Positions 1-8,206 are shown, counted from the first letter of the stretch. The stretch is 18,845 nt of DNA from Gammaproteobacteria bacterium (GCA_029880755.1 JAOUNW010000019.1:1-18845); one strand, 5' to 3'. Notes: generated by a model not told the origin, from the letters alone. Translations and numbers: made by a program.

Positions 1-17
1 ACAATAAAAGTCCCTGG

Positions 18-482
18 TCAGCCGGCGCTTGAAAAACCCAATTGCCGCCAGGCCTCATAAATGACTACCGCCACGGTGTTGGACAGATTCAGGCTGCGGC
101 TACTGGTGTGCATGGGCAGTCTTAGTCGCTGTTCTCCGGATACAGACTCGAGAATATTCTTTGGTAGTCCTCGGGTTTCCGATCCAAACACCAACATATC
201 ACCTTTCTTGAAATGAGCCGAGGTATAAACAGTTTTGGCTTTGGTGGAAAACATATATAGGTTGCCTGGGTCCACATCGGTTATGCATTCATCCAAACAC
301 GAGTACTGTTGCACTGTGGCAAAGTCATGGTAATCAAGGCCGGCGCGTCGTAACTGCTTATCATCAATGGAAAATCCTAGGGGCTTGATCAAATGCAATG
401 CGCTGCCGGTATTGGCACACAGTCTGATAATATTGCCGGTGTTAGGGGGAATTTCCGGCTGGAATAAAACAACATGAAACAT
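18..482 (-). CDS. trmL: tRNA (cytidine/uridine-34-2'-O)-methyltransferase TrmL
   Basis: This 154-residue protein is a SPOUT-class methyltransferase that 2'-O-methylates the wobble base of certain leucine tRNAs, using S-adenosylmethionine. All three SPOUT motifs are visible: NTGNIIRLCANTG near residues 14-26, GSETRGLP near 100-107, and the C-terminal knot segment RSLNLSNTVAVVIYEAWRQ near 128-146. Length and N-terminus (MFHVVLFQPEIPPNTG) match the stand-alone TrmL family, so the ATG at 482 is accepted although no strong Shine-Dalgarno sequence precedes it. It begins only 23 nt after the stop codon of the 18-heme cytochrome, on the same strand and without a visible terminator between them, so it may be partly read through from the cytochrome operon. 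Family assignment is firm; co-transcription is inference. Confidence 0.95.
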   Translation of the reverse strand: MFHVVLFQPEIPPNTGNIIRLCANTGSALHLIKPLGFSIDDKQLRRAGLDYHDFATVQQYSCLDECITDVDPGNLYMFSTKAKTVYTSAHFKKGDMLVFGSETRGLPKNILESVSGEQRLRLPMHTSSRSLNLSNTVAVVIYEAWRQLGFSSAG

Positions 483-505
483 AAATTGTATTCTATTGCC
501 AAATC

Positions 506-2845
506 TTATTTTAGGTAAAGCGGGTGCTTTTTGTGGGCAGATTTGCTGTGAAAGTATTTATAACGGAAGATGGCATCCAATCCATGACAATCTGTGCAGA
601 CAAAATTCTCGCTATTGGATACACGCAGAAAACTGTTGGTAATATCTCCTTCAATCTCTTTTTTGGAAGTTAGCATTATTTTATCTGGACTCCATTGGTG
701 CGGCTCATGGCAGGTGGTGCAGACGATAGCGCCTTTTATGTCTGGCTTGCCATGCTGATTATAGACCGGCATAGACTCCTTGCTGGCTCTTGCAAATTTC
801 TTTCTCATGTCAGCCGACCATACTGTCACCTTATCCGGATGAGAAGACTCACCCGGAACTTTTTGTGAAGCTGACTTGCCCGGTGCGTGACAGTTTTTGC
901 AGTATCCTGACACCGTATCTGAGGCATCCGGTACTGGCAATGCCCATAAGGCTATTTCAGTCTTGGCGTTATGGGCGGCATGGCAGGCACCACATAACCC
1001 GGTGTCCAGGCTTTTTTCTCGCATATCATGGTCACTGTTGGCGATTATCGCTTTCTCCTTATGGCATTCAGTACACAGTGTGCTCCCACCGGCTGCTGAC
1101 AGTCGGAGGAAGCTATTCAGGCCGTTACCCTCGGTTTCCGGATCCTTTCCCGAAACATCGGCTACATCGGCGGGATTCCACTGGTGTAGATCGTGACAGG
1201 TCGCGCAATCGATTTTTCCGGATTGTTTGGGTGCGCGACCCTTTTGGTTGAACAAAGGCAGGCTGGGTTCCATTCCCTGCTTTAATTCAACAGTCATGGG
1301 GTGAGTATGTCCTTGTATTTTTTTTGCCTCTGCCGATTGTCCATCGGCATGGCAATGGCTGCACATCTTTTCAACGTGACCCTTTCCGGAAGCCAAGTCA
1401 TGATTCCATAGCAGGACATTTCTGGCATTATGGGGGGCATGACAGTTAGCACATACGTTACTATTTTTATCGTCCTGTTTGGATATTTTTTTTGATTTAC
1501 CCGGTTTCTGAAAATCACCGCTATGTTTGGAATTCAGGATTGCAAGCTTTTCGCTGTGGCAGTTAGTGCAGAGTGTCAAGCCGTTCTTTCCGGTAATGCG
1601 CAAAAAGCTGTTATCGGCATTTCCGTCAACTTTGTTCAATTCCTTCCTCGTAAGTGACTCACCACCAGGCGACCAGTTGTGCGGGTCATGACATGTACCG
1701 CAGCCGACATTGCCATTCTCGTGTGTGTGTACACCATTACTATCATAAAGAGGAAGCGCCACGATCGGTTCTTTCCGGTTGGCTTGAGCAGAGGCATTCC
1801 ATCCAGTCGGGGATACGGTTACCCCAGCCTTATTAATGGAAACAGAGACGGGATGGCTGTGCTCCCCCGTAATCTTGTCTTTCGCAAGACCGTCCTTATT
1901 GTGGCAGCCAACACAGGCCGCTGATGCGGGGTCACTTCCCTCAGTTGACTGCCTCGCCCAAAGAGCCGGCCCAAGGGCCTTATGAGCTGTGTGGCAGGCA
2001 CCACAGGGCCCTGATTGTTCCGGTGTCTGTTGACTATAATTTTTTGCGTCCGGGATCATTAAACCAATATCATGTTTGGATCCCAGAACGGCTTTTTTAT
2101 TCTCATGACACTGCTGACAAAGGTGTGAATCACGGTTGTGGGTTACCAGCATTTTACGATTCGAGGCGTTGTGGGCGCTATGACATGTTTCACAGATTAC
2201 TGTTCTGTCTCGTCCCAGCTTCGCGCCTGCCACAATCAAGTTGTCCGGTTGTTGTAATAAGGGTTCAAACACTGGATGATTGCCCTCGGAAGGCCCTGTA
2301 CCGCGATTCAGGTGACAGGCAAGACAAAGACTGGAGTTAATATTTTTGGCTCGCATGAATATGGGTGATTCTTTTTGTTGCCAGTCGACTCCATGAGCAG
2401 TATGACAGGTTCCACAATATATTTTGCCGTCGTCATTTAATGGAAACACTATTTTTCCCTTTGAGGTCGGAATCTGGACATCTCTGGATGGTTTAACTCC
2501 GACAGGATGCCCGTGGCCGGATTTCTTCCATGTTTGACGAGAGTCGAGAACAAAGCCATCATGACAGGAAAAACACATGCGCTCTGTGCTGGCGACATCC
2601 TCTTTGCCTGTTTTGGATACAGGTTTGGGGTCGTAGTCGATTAACGGTGTCACATCTGAGCGCTTGAAATCACGTAGCCACATGATATGGCAGGTAGCAC
2701 ATTCTCTTTGCTCTCCAACGTCCCGTGCCGCCTGGGCAGACAGGGATAGAGTAGCCAAGTGCAAGACGAGAAAGTAAATACTACTGTACTGAAAGGTCTT
2801 TAGAAAACCTGTCAGGGTTGGGTAATTGCAAAGGAACGATTTCAT
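506..2845 (-). CDS. 18-heme secreted c-type cytochrome built of four-heme modules
   Basis: The 779-residue product has a signal peptide (hydrophobic stretch about residues 20-38, cleavage near SAQA) and 18 CXXCH heme-binding motifs, with first cysteines at 49, 91, 144, 174, 218, 243, 281, 311, 382, 426, 465, 495, 547, 591, 618, 649, 709 and 750. From residue 218 the motifs fall into a repeated four-heme pattern: a CxTCHxxHxW-type site, an NSFLR segment, an LCTxCHxEK site, a CGACHxAHNA site followed by LW, and a CxxCHAxG site followed by SHP or THP. Three full modules and a final half module are seen. No membrane anchor or lipobox is evident, so it is probably periplasmic or exported further. 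It is the last cytochrome gene of the operon, and its ATG overlaps the stop of the NHL gene as ATGA, suggesting translational coupling. The electron partner is unknown. Confidence 0.93.
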   Translation of the reverse strand: MKSFLCNYPTLTGFLKTFQYSSIYFLVLHLATLSLSAQAARDVGEQRECATCHIMWLRDFKRSDVTPLIDYDPKPVSKTGKEDVASTERMCFSCHDGFVLDSRQTWKKSGHGHPVGVKPSRDVQIPTSKGKIVFPLNDDGKIYCGTCHTAHGVDWQQKESPIFMRAKNINSSLCLACHLNRGTGPSEGNHPVFEPLLQQPDNLIVAGAKLGRDRTVICETCHSAHNASNRKMLVTHNRDSHLCQQCHENKKAVLGSKHDIGLMIPDAKNYSQQTPEQSGPCGACHTAHKALGPALWARQSTEGSDPASAACVGCHNKDGLAKDKITGEHSHPVSVSINKAGVTVSPTGWNASAQANRKEPIVALPLYDSNGVHTHENGNVGCGTCHDPHNWSPGGESLTRKELNKVDGNADNSFLRITGKNGLTLCTNCHSEKLAILNSKHSGDFQKPGKSKKISKQDDKNSNVCANCHAPHNARNVLLWNHDLASGKGHVEKMCSHCHADGQSAEAKKIQGHTHPMTVELKQGMEPSLPLFNQKGRAPKQSGKIDCATCHDLHQWNPADVADVSGKDPETEGNGLNSFLRLSAAGGSTLCTECHKEKAIIANSDHDMREKSLDTGLCGACHAAHNAKTEIALWALPVPDASDTVSGYCKNCHAPGKSASQKVPGESSHPDKVTVWSADMRKKFARASKESMPVYNQHGKPDIKGAIVCTTCHEPHQWSPDKIMLTSKKEIEGDITNSFLRVSNSENFVCTDCHGLDAIFRYKYFHSKSAHKKHPLYLK

Positions 2846-3798
2846 TTTTCCAAAGAATACACGGACACACGGTGCTCCAGCATTTCGACAGCATACAATC
2901 GCTGATCATTATCGACCGCAATGCCAGCCACACTAACGAAACGCCGAGGTTTGTCCCTTTTACCCAGCACATACAGAAAGCGGTGAGAGCTGTCGAAGAC
3001 CTGGATCACATCCATGAAACTGTCACCCACGTAAACATTTCCCTCTAGATCCAACGCTACACCTTTTGGTCGAAAAAACTCACCCGACAAAATACCCCAT
3101 TGGCCGACATTCACCAGAGATTCCCCTGTACTGCTAAAGACCTGGACCCGAGTATTAAGTACGTCTACTACATAGATTTGACCTTTACCGGAAATTGCCA
3201 TCGTAGCAGGGTATCTAAATTTACCCTTATCGACACCTTCACCACCCCATGTTCCTAAAAGGCGGCCATCCTGGCTGTATCTGAGAATTTCATGAGTGTT
3301 GTTGATCGTTGCCAGGATTTGGTTATTGTTTGGGTTAACGGCAACATCGACAGGCATTAGAGATCGGCTGGAGCGCTCAACAGGGATTGATTTCAGCCAT
3401 TGTCCCTTGGCATCAAATATTTGTATTCTGCTGTTATTTTTATCGGCAATATAAACTTGATTCGAGCCATCTATTGTAATACCAACAGGGTGTTTAAATT
3501 GTCCATTCTTTGACCCATGCTCCCCGAAAGCAAAAAGGTATTTTCCCTTTTTGTTAAAAGCGACAATGCGGTTATGACCGCTATCTACGACATATGCTAC
3601 ACCGTCTTTGTTAACGGCCACATCTGTTGGCAGTTCAAGCCCATTTGGAGGGGCACTATCCAGAACAAAGAGCTGGGTTACGCTTTTTGTTTTTAACCCT
3701 GCATGCAGGGGAGATAGAAAAACTAAAACCAGGGACAGAATGAAAAGAGAATTCCGGGAAAGATATTCAAACCTATTTTGTTTTTGCCGGGGTATCAT
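2842..3798 (-). CDS. Secreted NHL-repeat beta-propeller protein
   Basis: The 318-residue product has an N-terminal hydrophobic segment (about residues 17-32, cleavage near LHA) followed by about six NHL-type repeats. Each has the form (P)xxVAVxxxGxxYVxDxxNxRIxxF followed by a glycine-rich turn, for example GVAYVVDSGHNRIVAF and QIYVVDVLNTRVQVF. NHL propellers are generally protein-binding or scaffold domains; no catalytic residues or heme motifs are visible. Its start overlaps the 3-heme cytochrome gene by 26 nt and is preceded by GGAAGGAA at good spacing, which supports the ATG at 3798. Its stop overlaps the start of the 18-heme gene (ATGA). Placement between a membrane cytochrome and a large periplasmic cytochrome suggests a docking or scaffold role, which is inference. 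Confidence 0.9.
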   Translation of the reverse strand: MIPRQKQNRFEYLSRNSLFILSLVLVFLSPLHAGLKTKSVTQLFVLDSAPPNGLELPTDVAVNKDGVAYVVDSGHNRIVAFNKKGKYLFAFGEHGSKNGQFKHPVGITIDGSNQVYIADKNNSRIQIFDAKGQWLKSIPVERSSRSLMPVDVAVNPNNNQILATINNTHEILRYSQDGRLLGTWGGEGVDKGKFRYPATMAISGKGQIYVVDVLNTRVQVFSSTGESLVNVGQWGILSGEFFRPKGVALDLEGNVYVGDSFMDVIQVFDSSHRFLYVLGKRDKPRRFVSVAGIAVDNDQRLYAVEMLEHRVSVYSLEK

Positions 3799-4846
3799 AT
3801 TGTTCCTTCCACCAGGATTTCGGGTCCTTGCCCATTTTATTTATTGACTTATTCTTGGTGCTATTTGGACCGGTCAGTACTTCGATAGGCGGCAGCGATT
3901 TATCACTCTTTAGAAGTGTCGGCATGTAGAAATCCTTATACTTTTCGATAAGCCCAATAATGTTCAAATTCGTTAGCTCCTGGGTGCGCTGTTTCGAAAA
4001 ACCCAGGTTCTGGAAGGGAACATAACTTTTATCTTCGTCCGTGTGGCAACGACTGCAAAAACGACCTTTAACGCTCACCAGATTATGAAAGCGCTTTTTA
4101 ACAGCGTCTTTATCGGCATCTGAAAGTTTGTGTTTCAGTTTTTCAAATTCCTGCATTCTGGGATCGTCAGCTGTGATTTCCAGCAACGTTTCACTGCTGC
4201 CAGACCTGTGGTAGGCGACGATCTTCGAATAATAGTCATCGGTCTCGATAAGTTCGCCAGTAACCGAATTGATATCTGTACCAAAAGGAGGCCCCTTTAC
4301 CTCTTTGCCTGAGTAATTCAGCCAACGAAGCGATAATTCCTGTTCAGGGATCTTCCTTGTGTCAGTATGGCAGGTCATACAACCTACGAACTGTGTATGC
4401 ATATTCAGCATCGTACGTACCATGGGTTCCTTGGAATGAGGGAAGTCTCCATGACAGGAAAAACAAATATTTTTCTTCCCTTGAACAGGTAAAAACTGAT
4501 CCGGGAGGTTATGGAAATGTCTAATACGTTCCACTGAGCGTTGTTCTGCTAATTCCGACATTAACAAGGGCTCTTTGGTTTCCGGCTTTATCCCAAGACT
4601 TTCCACCAGGGTGATTGTGAGTTCAAAAATCAGGCTCAGGATAATACATACCAATATGGTGGCCGTAACAAAGGCTATGCCTGGGTGATTTCTGCGCATG
4701 CCCGTTATACTGAACGGGTCATCAGTAAACCCGCCGGGCAACTTGGCCTTATGGTCAATAACGATCATAATGGCTACGCCAAGCAGGAAGAACAGCAATA
4801 CTGCTGCAACTACCAAAACTGTACTAACCGTTGCGCTGTCATGCAT
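3773..4846 (-). CDS. Membrane-anchored triheme cytochrome c with two N-terminal helices
   Basis: The 357-residue protein opens with two hydrophobic helices (about residues 7-30 and 57-80), joined by a short charged loop. A hydrophilic domain follows with three heme sites: CFSCH (C128), CMTCH (C156) and CSRCH (C264). Additional histidines such as H110, H112, H150 and H254 could serve as distal ligands. The topology predicts both termini on the periplasmic side, with the heme domain facing the periplasm. The ATG at 4846 follows a GGAG with 8-nt spacing. The gene sits directly after the cytochrome b and small membrane protein genes, so it probably passes electrons from the membrane b hemes to periplasmic cytochromes. 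No named family was recognised beyond multiheme cytochrome c; its C-terminal 90 residues have no visible motif. Confidence 0.9.
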   Translation of the reverse strand: MHDSATVSTVLVVAAVLLFFLLGVAIMIVIDHKAKLPGGFTDDPFSITGMRRNHPGIAFVTATILVCIILSLIFELTITLVESLGIKPETKEPLLMSELAEQRSVERIRHFHNLPDQFLPVQGKKNICFSCHGDFPHSKEPMVRTMLNMHTQFVGCMTCHTDTRKIPEQELSLRWLNYSGKEVKGPPFGTDINSVTGELIETDDYYSKIVAYHRSGSSETLLEITADDPRMQEFEKLKHKLSDADKDAVKKRFHNLVSVKGRFCSRCHTDEDKSYVPFQNLGFSKQRTQELTNLNIIGLIEKYKDFYMPTLLKSDKSLPPIEVLTGPNSTKNKSINKMGKDPKSWWKEQYDTPAKTK

Positions 4847-4879
4847 TACTGTTTCTCCAATATGCTCATGACATAAATC

Positions 4880-4993
4880 TCATTCAGTCGCGTAAAGCCA
4901 AATGGTATAAATACCGAATATCGTCCAGGCAAATACAAATAACAGAGAGCTATAAGCTATGATCTTCTGCAATGTTGTCATAGGTTCAATCAT
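4880..4993 (-). CDS. 37-residue single-span membrane protein in the cytochrome operon
   Basis: A short reading frame lies between the cytochrome b and triheme cytochrome genes. It starts MIEPMTTLQKIIAYSS and continues as one hydrophobic helix (about residues 11-34) ending in LYATE. Its ATG (4993-4991) overlaps the TGA of the cytochrome b gene as ATGA, the same coupling seen at two other junctions of this operon. It fills an otherwise empty 143-nt gap. A second in-frame ATG exists at codon 5. Tiny single-helix subunits are common in quinone-oxidising membrane complexes, so a structural subunit beside the cytochrome b is likely. No homologue was recognised; the coding call rests on the overlap, hydrophobicity and position. 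Confidence 0.75.
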   Translation of the reverse strand: MIEPMTTLQKIIAYSSLLFVFAWTIFGIYTIWLYATE

Positions 4994-5940
4994 GATAACC
5001 CCGCAGTGTCCGTGACCGGTTTGACATCATCGTTCTGAGTAACCAGTAGTTCCCGGCTTTCCAGCATGTCTCTTAACAACGCGCGCTCCCTGGGTATTTC
5101 CACCAAATTCCGAAGATATTCGAGGAAATGCTCTTCAATCTGATGTTCCCGGGTAATCTTCCCGGTAAGAAAAGTCCATTGCATAGGAAACCTTCCCGGG
5201 GCAAGGTGGACGTTGTACCAATGCCAGAAGGCGATTACCAGAAGCGCGAGTAATGCCTCATGTGGATGAGACAGTCGCATTAGCTCCTGAAAATATGAGG
5301 TCAAAGATCCGGGTAGAATTGCTGCCCAGAATTCGGGAAACAAAAATGTCGATCCTGAAATTATCATTACCATGTTGCCAAACGCTGCGGCAAAATAGTG
5401 TATTTTCTGTTTATACATAAACTTGTCCATCTCTGGTCGCTGCGTTCGTTTCCCGGCAAAATAAAGCACGTCTTCATTAAAATCACGAACATCTTTCCAT
5501 AAAGGGATGACTGTACGCCGAATGTCAAATCGCCCTCTTTTTAATTGCCAAAGAGCGCCGAAAGTGATGGTGAACAAATGATATATCATGGAAAAGATCA
5601 TTATGGACGCCAATGTTCGGTGGATGATTCGCGTGATTTCTACTCCGCCTAAAATTGAATTGAATGGTTGCGCCCAAAACGCCTCACCGAAATGAATTGG
5701 CAACCCGGTAAATGCTAGAGTAAGAAATGTCACAAATGTGAGCATGTGCTGAATACGAATATGAATGGAGTAGCGCGGCAGATCCCCAATTGGATTGGAT
5801 ACCACATTTTTGTATAGAAGTACCCGGTCATCGGGTAGCCCGGCGATGAGTTGTAATACCTCCTCACGCTCATCATCGGTAATTTTGTTCTGGCGCATTG
5901 ATGTTTCCAGAACATTTTTTGCCTCATCGGACAAAATCAT
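4990..5940 (-). CDS. Four-helix integral membrane cytochrome b (quinone-interacting type)
   Basis: The 316-residue protein has a soluble N-terminal segment of about 55 residues. Four hydrophobic helices follow, at about 62-82, 105-130, 180-202 and 226-246, then a charged C-terminal tail. Histidines placed to ligate two b hemes lie in or at the helices: H65, H107, H121, H181, H225, H227, H240 and H245. The layout resembles the cytochrome b561 / formate-dehydrogenase-gamma / thiosulfate-reductase-b group, which exchanges electrons with the quinone pool. GGGAGA shortly upstream supports the ATG at 5940. It lies 38 nt after the membrane-anchored octaheme gene and overlaps the 37-residue ORF. It is the probable entry or exit point for quinol electrons in this operon; direction is not readable from sequence. 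Confidence 0.88.
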   Translation of the reverse strand: MILSDEAKNVLETSMRQNKITDDEREEVLQLIAGLPDDRVLLYKNVVSNPIGDLPRYSIHIRIQHMLTFVTFLTLAFTGLPIHFGEAFWAQPFNSILGGVEITRIIHRTLASIMIFSMIYHLFTITFGALWQLKRGRFDIRRTVIPLWKDVRDFNEDVLYFAGKRTQRPEMDKFMYKQKIHYFAAAFGNMVMIISGSTFLFPEFWAAILPGSLTSYFQELMRLSHPHEALLALLVIAFWHWYNVHLAPGRFPMQWTFLTGKITREHQIEEHFLEYLRNLVEIPRERALLRDMLESRELLVTQNDDVKPVTDTAGLS

Positions 5941-5978
5941 TTCTTTCTCCCACTGTTATATGTGAATCCAAGTATCAT

Positions 5979-7145
5979 TTAAACAACGCGGTCTCGCCCA
6001 TGCTTACTTTTTCTCCTCCATGTGCTGCCGAATTTAAGTCTCCAGGCAGCGCCATCCCTTTTTCTGCCGAATGTCTCGAAAAGAGATATGCCAACCAGTC
6101 CTGCTATTACAATTTCGCTGACAAAGTTATAAATAGTCTCCGCGTAATAGCGAAACGGATTATCGCCTCGATGACTGGTTGGGTGGGGGTCGATGTTAAC
6201 GAAGTTTTCGTCAGCATGGACATGGCATTGTTGGCATGTTTCAAGTTTGTTGTCTTTATGAACCGGTGACAGCGGATCACGCGAGGGCCGTATTTCATGG
6301 ACGCTGCGGAAATAATTCTTTTCCTGTGCATGGCAATTGAGGCAATTGGCAGTTTTTTTGAACCCGTACTGGGTCAGTTTTCCATGAAAACTCTCTTTAT
6401 ATGAGGTCACAGCCACGGAAAATTTCTTACCCAAATCACGGTTCTCCGCTTTTGCCAAATCAACATGCTTTTCAACCAGTTCTTTATTTCCATGGCAAGA
6501 GGAACATAGGTGCACTATCTCCTCCGAAGTTCTTCGTACTTCACGAATTCGCCTGCTGGTATGGTTATACCATCGTTCAGCAAATTTTCTGTCTTCATGA
6601 CAAACAACGCAACGATCAACTATATGTTTCGGTGGAGCTGCTTCAGCCGGATTATACAGCGGGTTGCTATGGCAGGTAATACAGTAGGGTTTATCGGCGT
6701 CAGGGCCCTCTGCCGCTTTTGATCGGCCATGAATACTTTGCTTGTAGGCGTCATAGATTACTTTATGACTGAATTGTTTTCCTGTTGCCGGGTTCTTGAT
6801 TGAGTGGCACTCACTGTTACAGGTAACGCCTTCCTTGACTGGCTTGTGAGGCAGTTCCTTGATGTAGGAATGGCAGTCTCCGCAGGGGACATTCCGGTGC
6901 ACAGTGCGTTGGTATACATTTGGCATGACATAATATAAGCGCTTTACCCCGTCATCAGTGATACGACCCATCATGGGGTATTTATGACACATCAGGCACC
7001 CCTCATCATCCTCAAATGAGAAGGCATTATTGAAGGCCCCGCTGGCCAGTAATAGACCCATACCCAATAGCAGGTATCTGGTTGTCGTGAGTAGGCAGCT
7101 AGTTGTTTTGGTATATTTCATAATCCGCCCATGAAATATGTTCAT
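5979..7145 (-). CDS. Octaheme cytochrome c with C-terminal membrane anchor and one CX3CH site
   Basis: The 388-residue form has a signal peptide (hydrophobic about residues 18-36) and seven CXXCH sites, at C50, C88, C155, C179, C214, C268 and C304. An eighth site is CNSECH at 109-114, a CX3CH variant. A single hydrophobic helix near 337-357 is followed by a strongly basic tail, giving a periplasmic heme domain anchored at its C-terminus. The start at 7145 overlaps the previous stop as ATGA. A second ATG at 7121 (MKYTKTT), preceded by GGGCGG at short spacing, gives an equally good signal peptide and is a real alternative. The next gene is the cytochrome b, so the pair resembles a split version of cytochrome c/b fusion quinone oxidoreductases. 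The physiological partner is unknown. Confidence 0.9.
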   Translation of the reverse strand: MNIFHGRIMKYTKTTSCLLTTTRYLLLGMGLLLASGAFNNAFSFEDDEGCLMCHKYPMMGRITDDGVKRLYYVMPNVYQRTVHRNVPCGDCHSYIKELPHKPVKEGVTCNSECHSIKNPATGKQFSHKVIYDAYKQSIHGRSKAAEGPDADKPYCITCHSNPLYNPAEAAPPKHIVDRCVVCHEDRKFAERWYNHTSRRIREVRRTSEEIVHLCSSCHGNKELVEKHVDLAKAENRDLGKKFSVAVTSYKESFHGKLTQYGFKKTANCLNCHAQEKNYFRSVHEIRPSRDPLSPVHKDNKLETCQQCHVHADENFVNIDPHPTSHRGDNPFRYYAETIYNFVSEIVIAGLVGISLFETFGRKRDGAAWRLKFGSTWRRKSKHGRDRVV

Positions 7146-8206
7146 TTGGTATGACAACTGGTACAAATGGCTTGCAGGCGCAAGCGGTGATTGCTGTCCG
7201 CTCCTTTTGCGAGAGCGGCGGTTTTTATGATACCCGCTTCATGGGGATTATGACATGTCCCACAAAAAATCTTGCCGGTGCCTGGTTCCATAGGAAGCGT
7301 CACCTTAAGTTCTTTTTGCTTTATAGCCATATATTCGAGCATTTTTTGGGAAGGAGCAACCAGATGATCGGGCGATCCTCCACGTCCAGTAAAGGTGTGA
7401 CCGCCGCCAGGGTGCGGTTTCCAGGGATGACATCCTGTGCACATGGACGAAAGATCGGGCCCGAAATTAAAAGCCAAGTTATCAATACTTTTCACCTGTT
7501 GAAGTTCGTTGTGGTTGCTATGGCATATCGGGCAGCTTTCAGTTTTTACTTTGCCTTTATTATCGATCTGATCATGCGGGTTCAGGTGCGCGTATTTTTC
7601 CTTGTTATGGCATTGGAAGCATATTGCAATACGAGGCTCATAGGGACCGCCGCGAAGAAAGATGGGATTCAGCGCCCGCTCCTTTCTGCGTTCTTCCCGG
7701 CAAGTCATGGGTAGGTCATGACAACTAACGCAGCTTACCAGGCCTTTTGTGCGCGAAAGGGTTACCTTGAAGGATGGAGACATTTTTTTAATCATTTCTT
7801 TCGCGGGCTTCATATTTACCGGGTGGATATAGCTATGAGATGAGATGCTGCTATGACAATTACTGCATAGTGTGTTGATATCCTTGACCTGGAGATTCAG
7901 GTTGTCTTTCCGGGCCTTGTCTTTGTGACAAGTATTGCATTGGTCCTTTTGCCAGTGCGGGTTGGGAATATCCGCTTTCGTTAGTTTTGATTGTGACAAT
8001 AGCCTGGGCACATCCTGGGATTTGAGGGCAAGTTGCACAGGCCTCTTCCCAATATGCGGATCGCTGGCTAATGTGGTTAGGCTGTTTGTCATTGTTAGTA
8101 TGGCCGTTAGCAAAAGAATTCGAAGCGAAAATCGGTTAGGGATAAAACCAAGGTGGCTTGCCCGGTAGAGCGGCGAACCCTCAGGAACTGTTTTGGGTTG
8201 AATCAT
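7142..8206 (-). CDS. Periplasmic octaheme cytochrome c, first gene of the multiheme operon
   Basis: Starting at the ATG at 8206 gives 354 residues. A basic N-region is followed by a hydrophobic segment (about 27-48, cleavage near TLAS), then eight CXXCH sites at C90, C114, C159, C196, C225, C256, C315 and C348. Motif neighbourhoods such as CGTCHNPHEAG and CPICHSNHNEL are typical of doubled CXXCH cytochromes of the cytochrome c3/NrfB-like type. No anchor is seen after the signal peptide. The open frame continues upstream to a TTG at 8296, but the ATG has GGAG ten nucleotides upstream and gives a more normal signal peptide. The gene overlaps the next one by four bases. It heads the operon, downstream of an FNR-like box. 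The substrate is not evident. Confidence 0.88.
   Translation of the reverse strand: MIQPKTVPEGSPLYRASHLGFIPNRFSLRILLLTAILTMTNSLTTLASDPHIGKRPVQLALKSQDVPRLLSQSKLTKADIPNPHWQKDQCNTCHKDKARKDNLNLQVKDINTLCSNCHSSISSHSYIHPVNMKPAKEMIKKMSPSFKVTLSRTKGLVSCVSCHDLPMTCREERRKERALNPIFLRGGPYEPRIAICFQCHNKEKYAHLNPHDQIDNKGKVKTESCPICHSNHNELQQVKSIDNLAFNFGPDLSSMCTGCHPWKPHPGGGHTFTGRGGSPDHLVAPSQKMLEYMAIKQKELKVTLPMEPGTGKIFCGTCHNPHEAGIIKTAALAKGADSNHRLRLQAICTSCHTK

Noticed and set aside
790..2340. Several open frames on the plus strand opposite the 18-heme cytochrome
   Set aside because: They mirror the repeated CXXCH codons on the other strand, overlap one another, have no family resemblance and no ribosome binding sites; the minus-strand frame is clearly coding.
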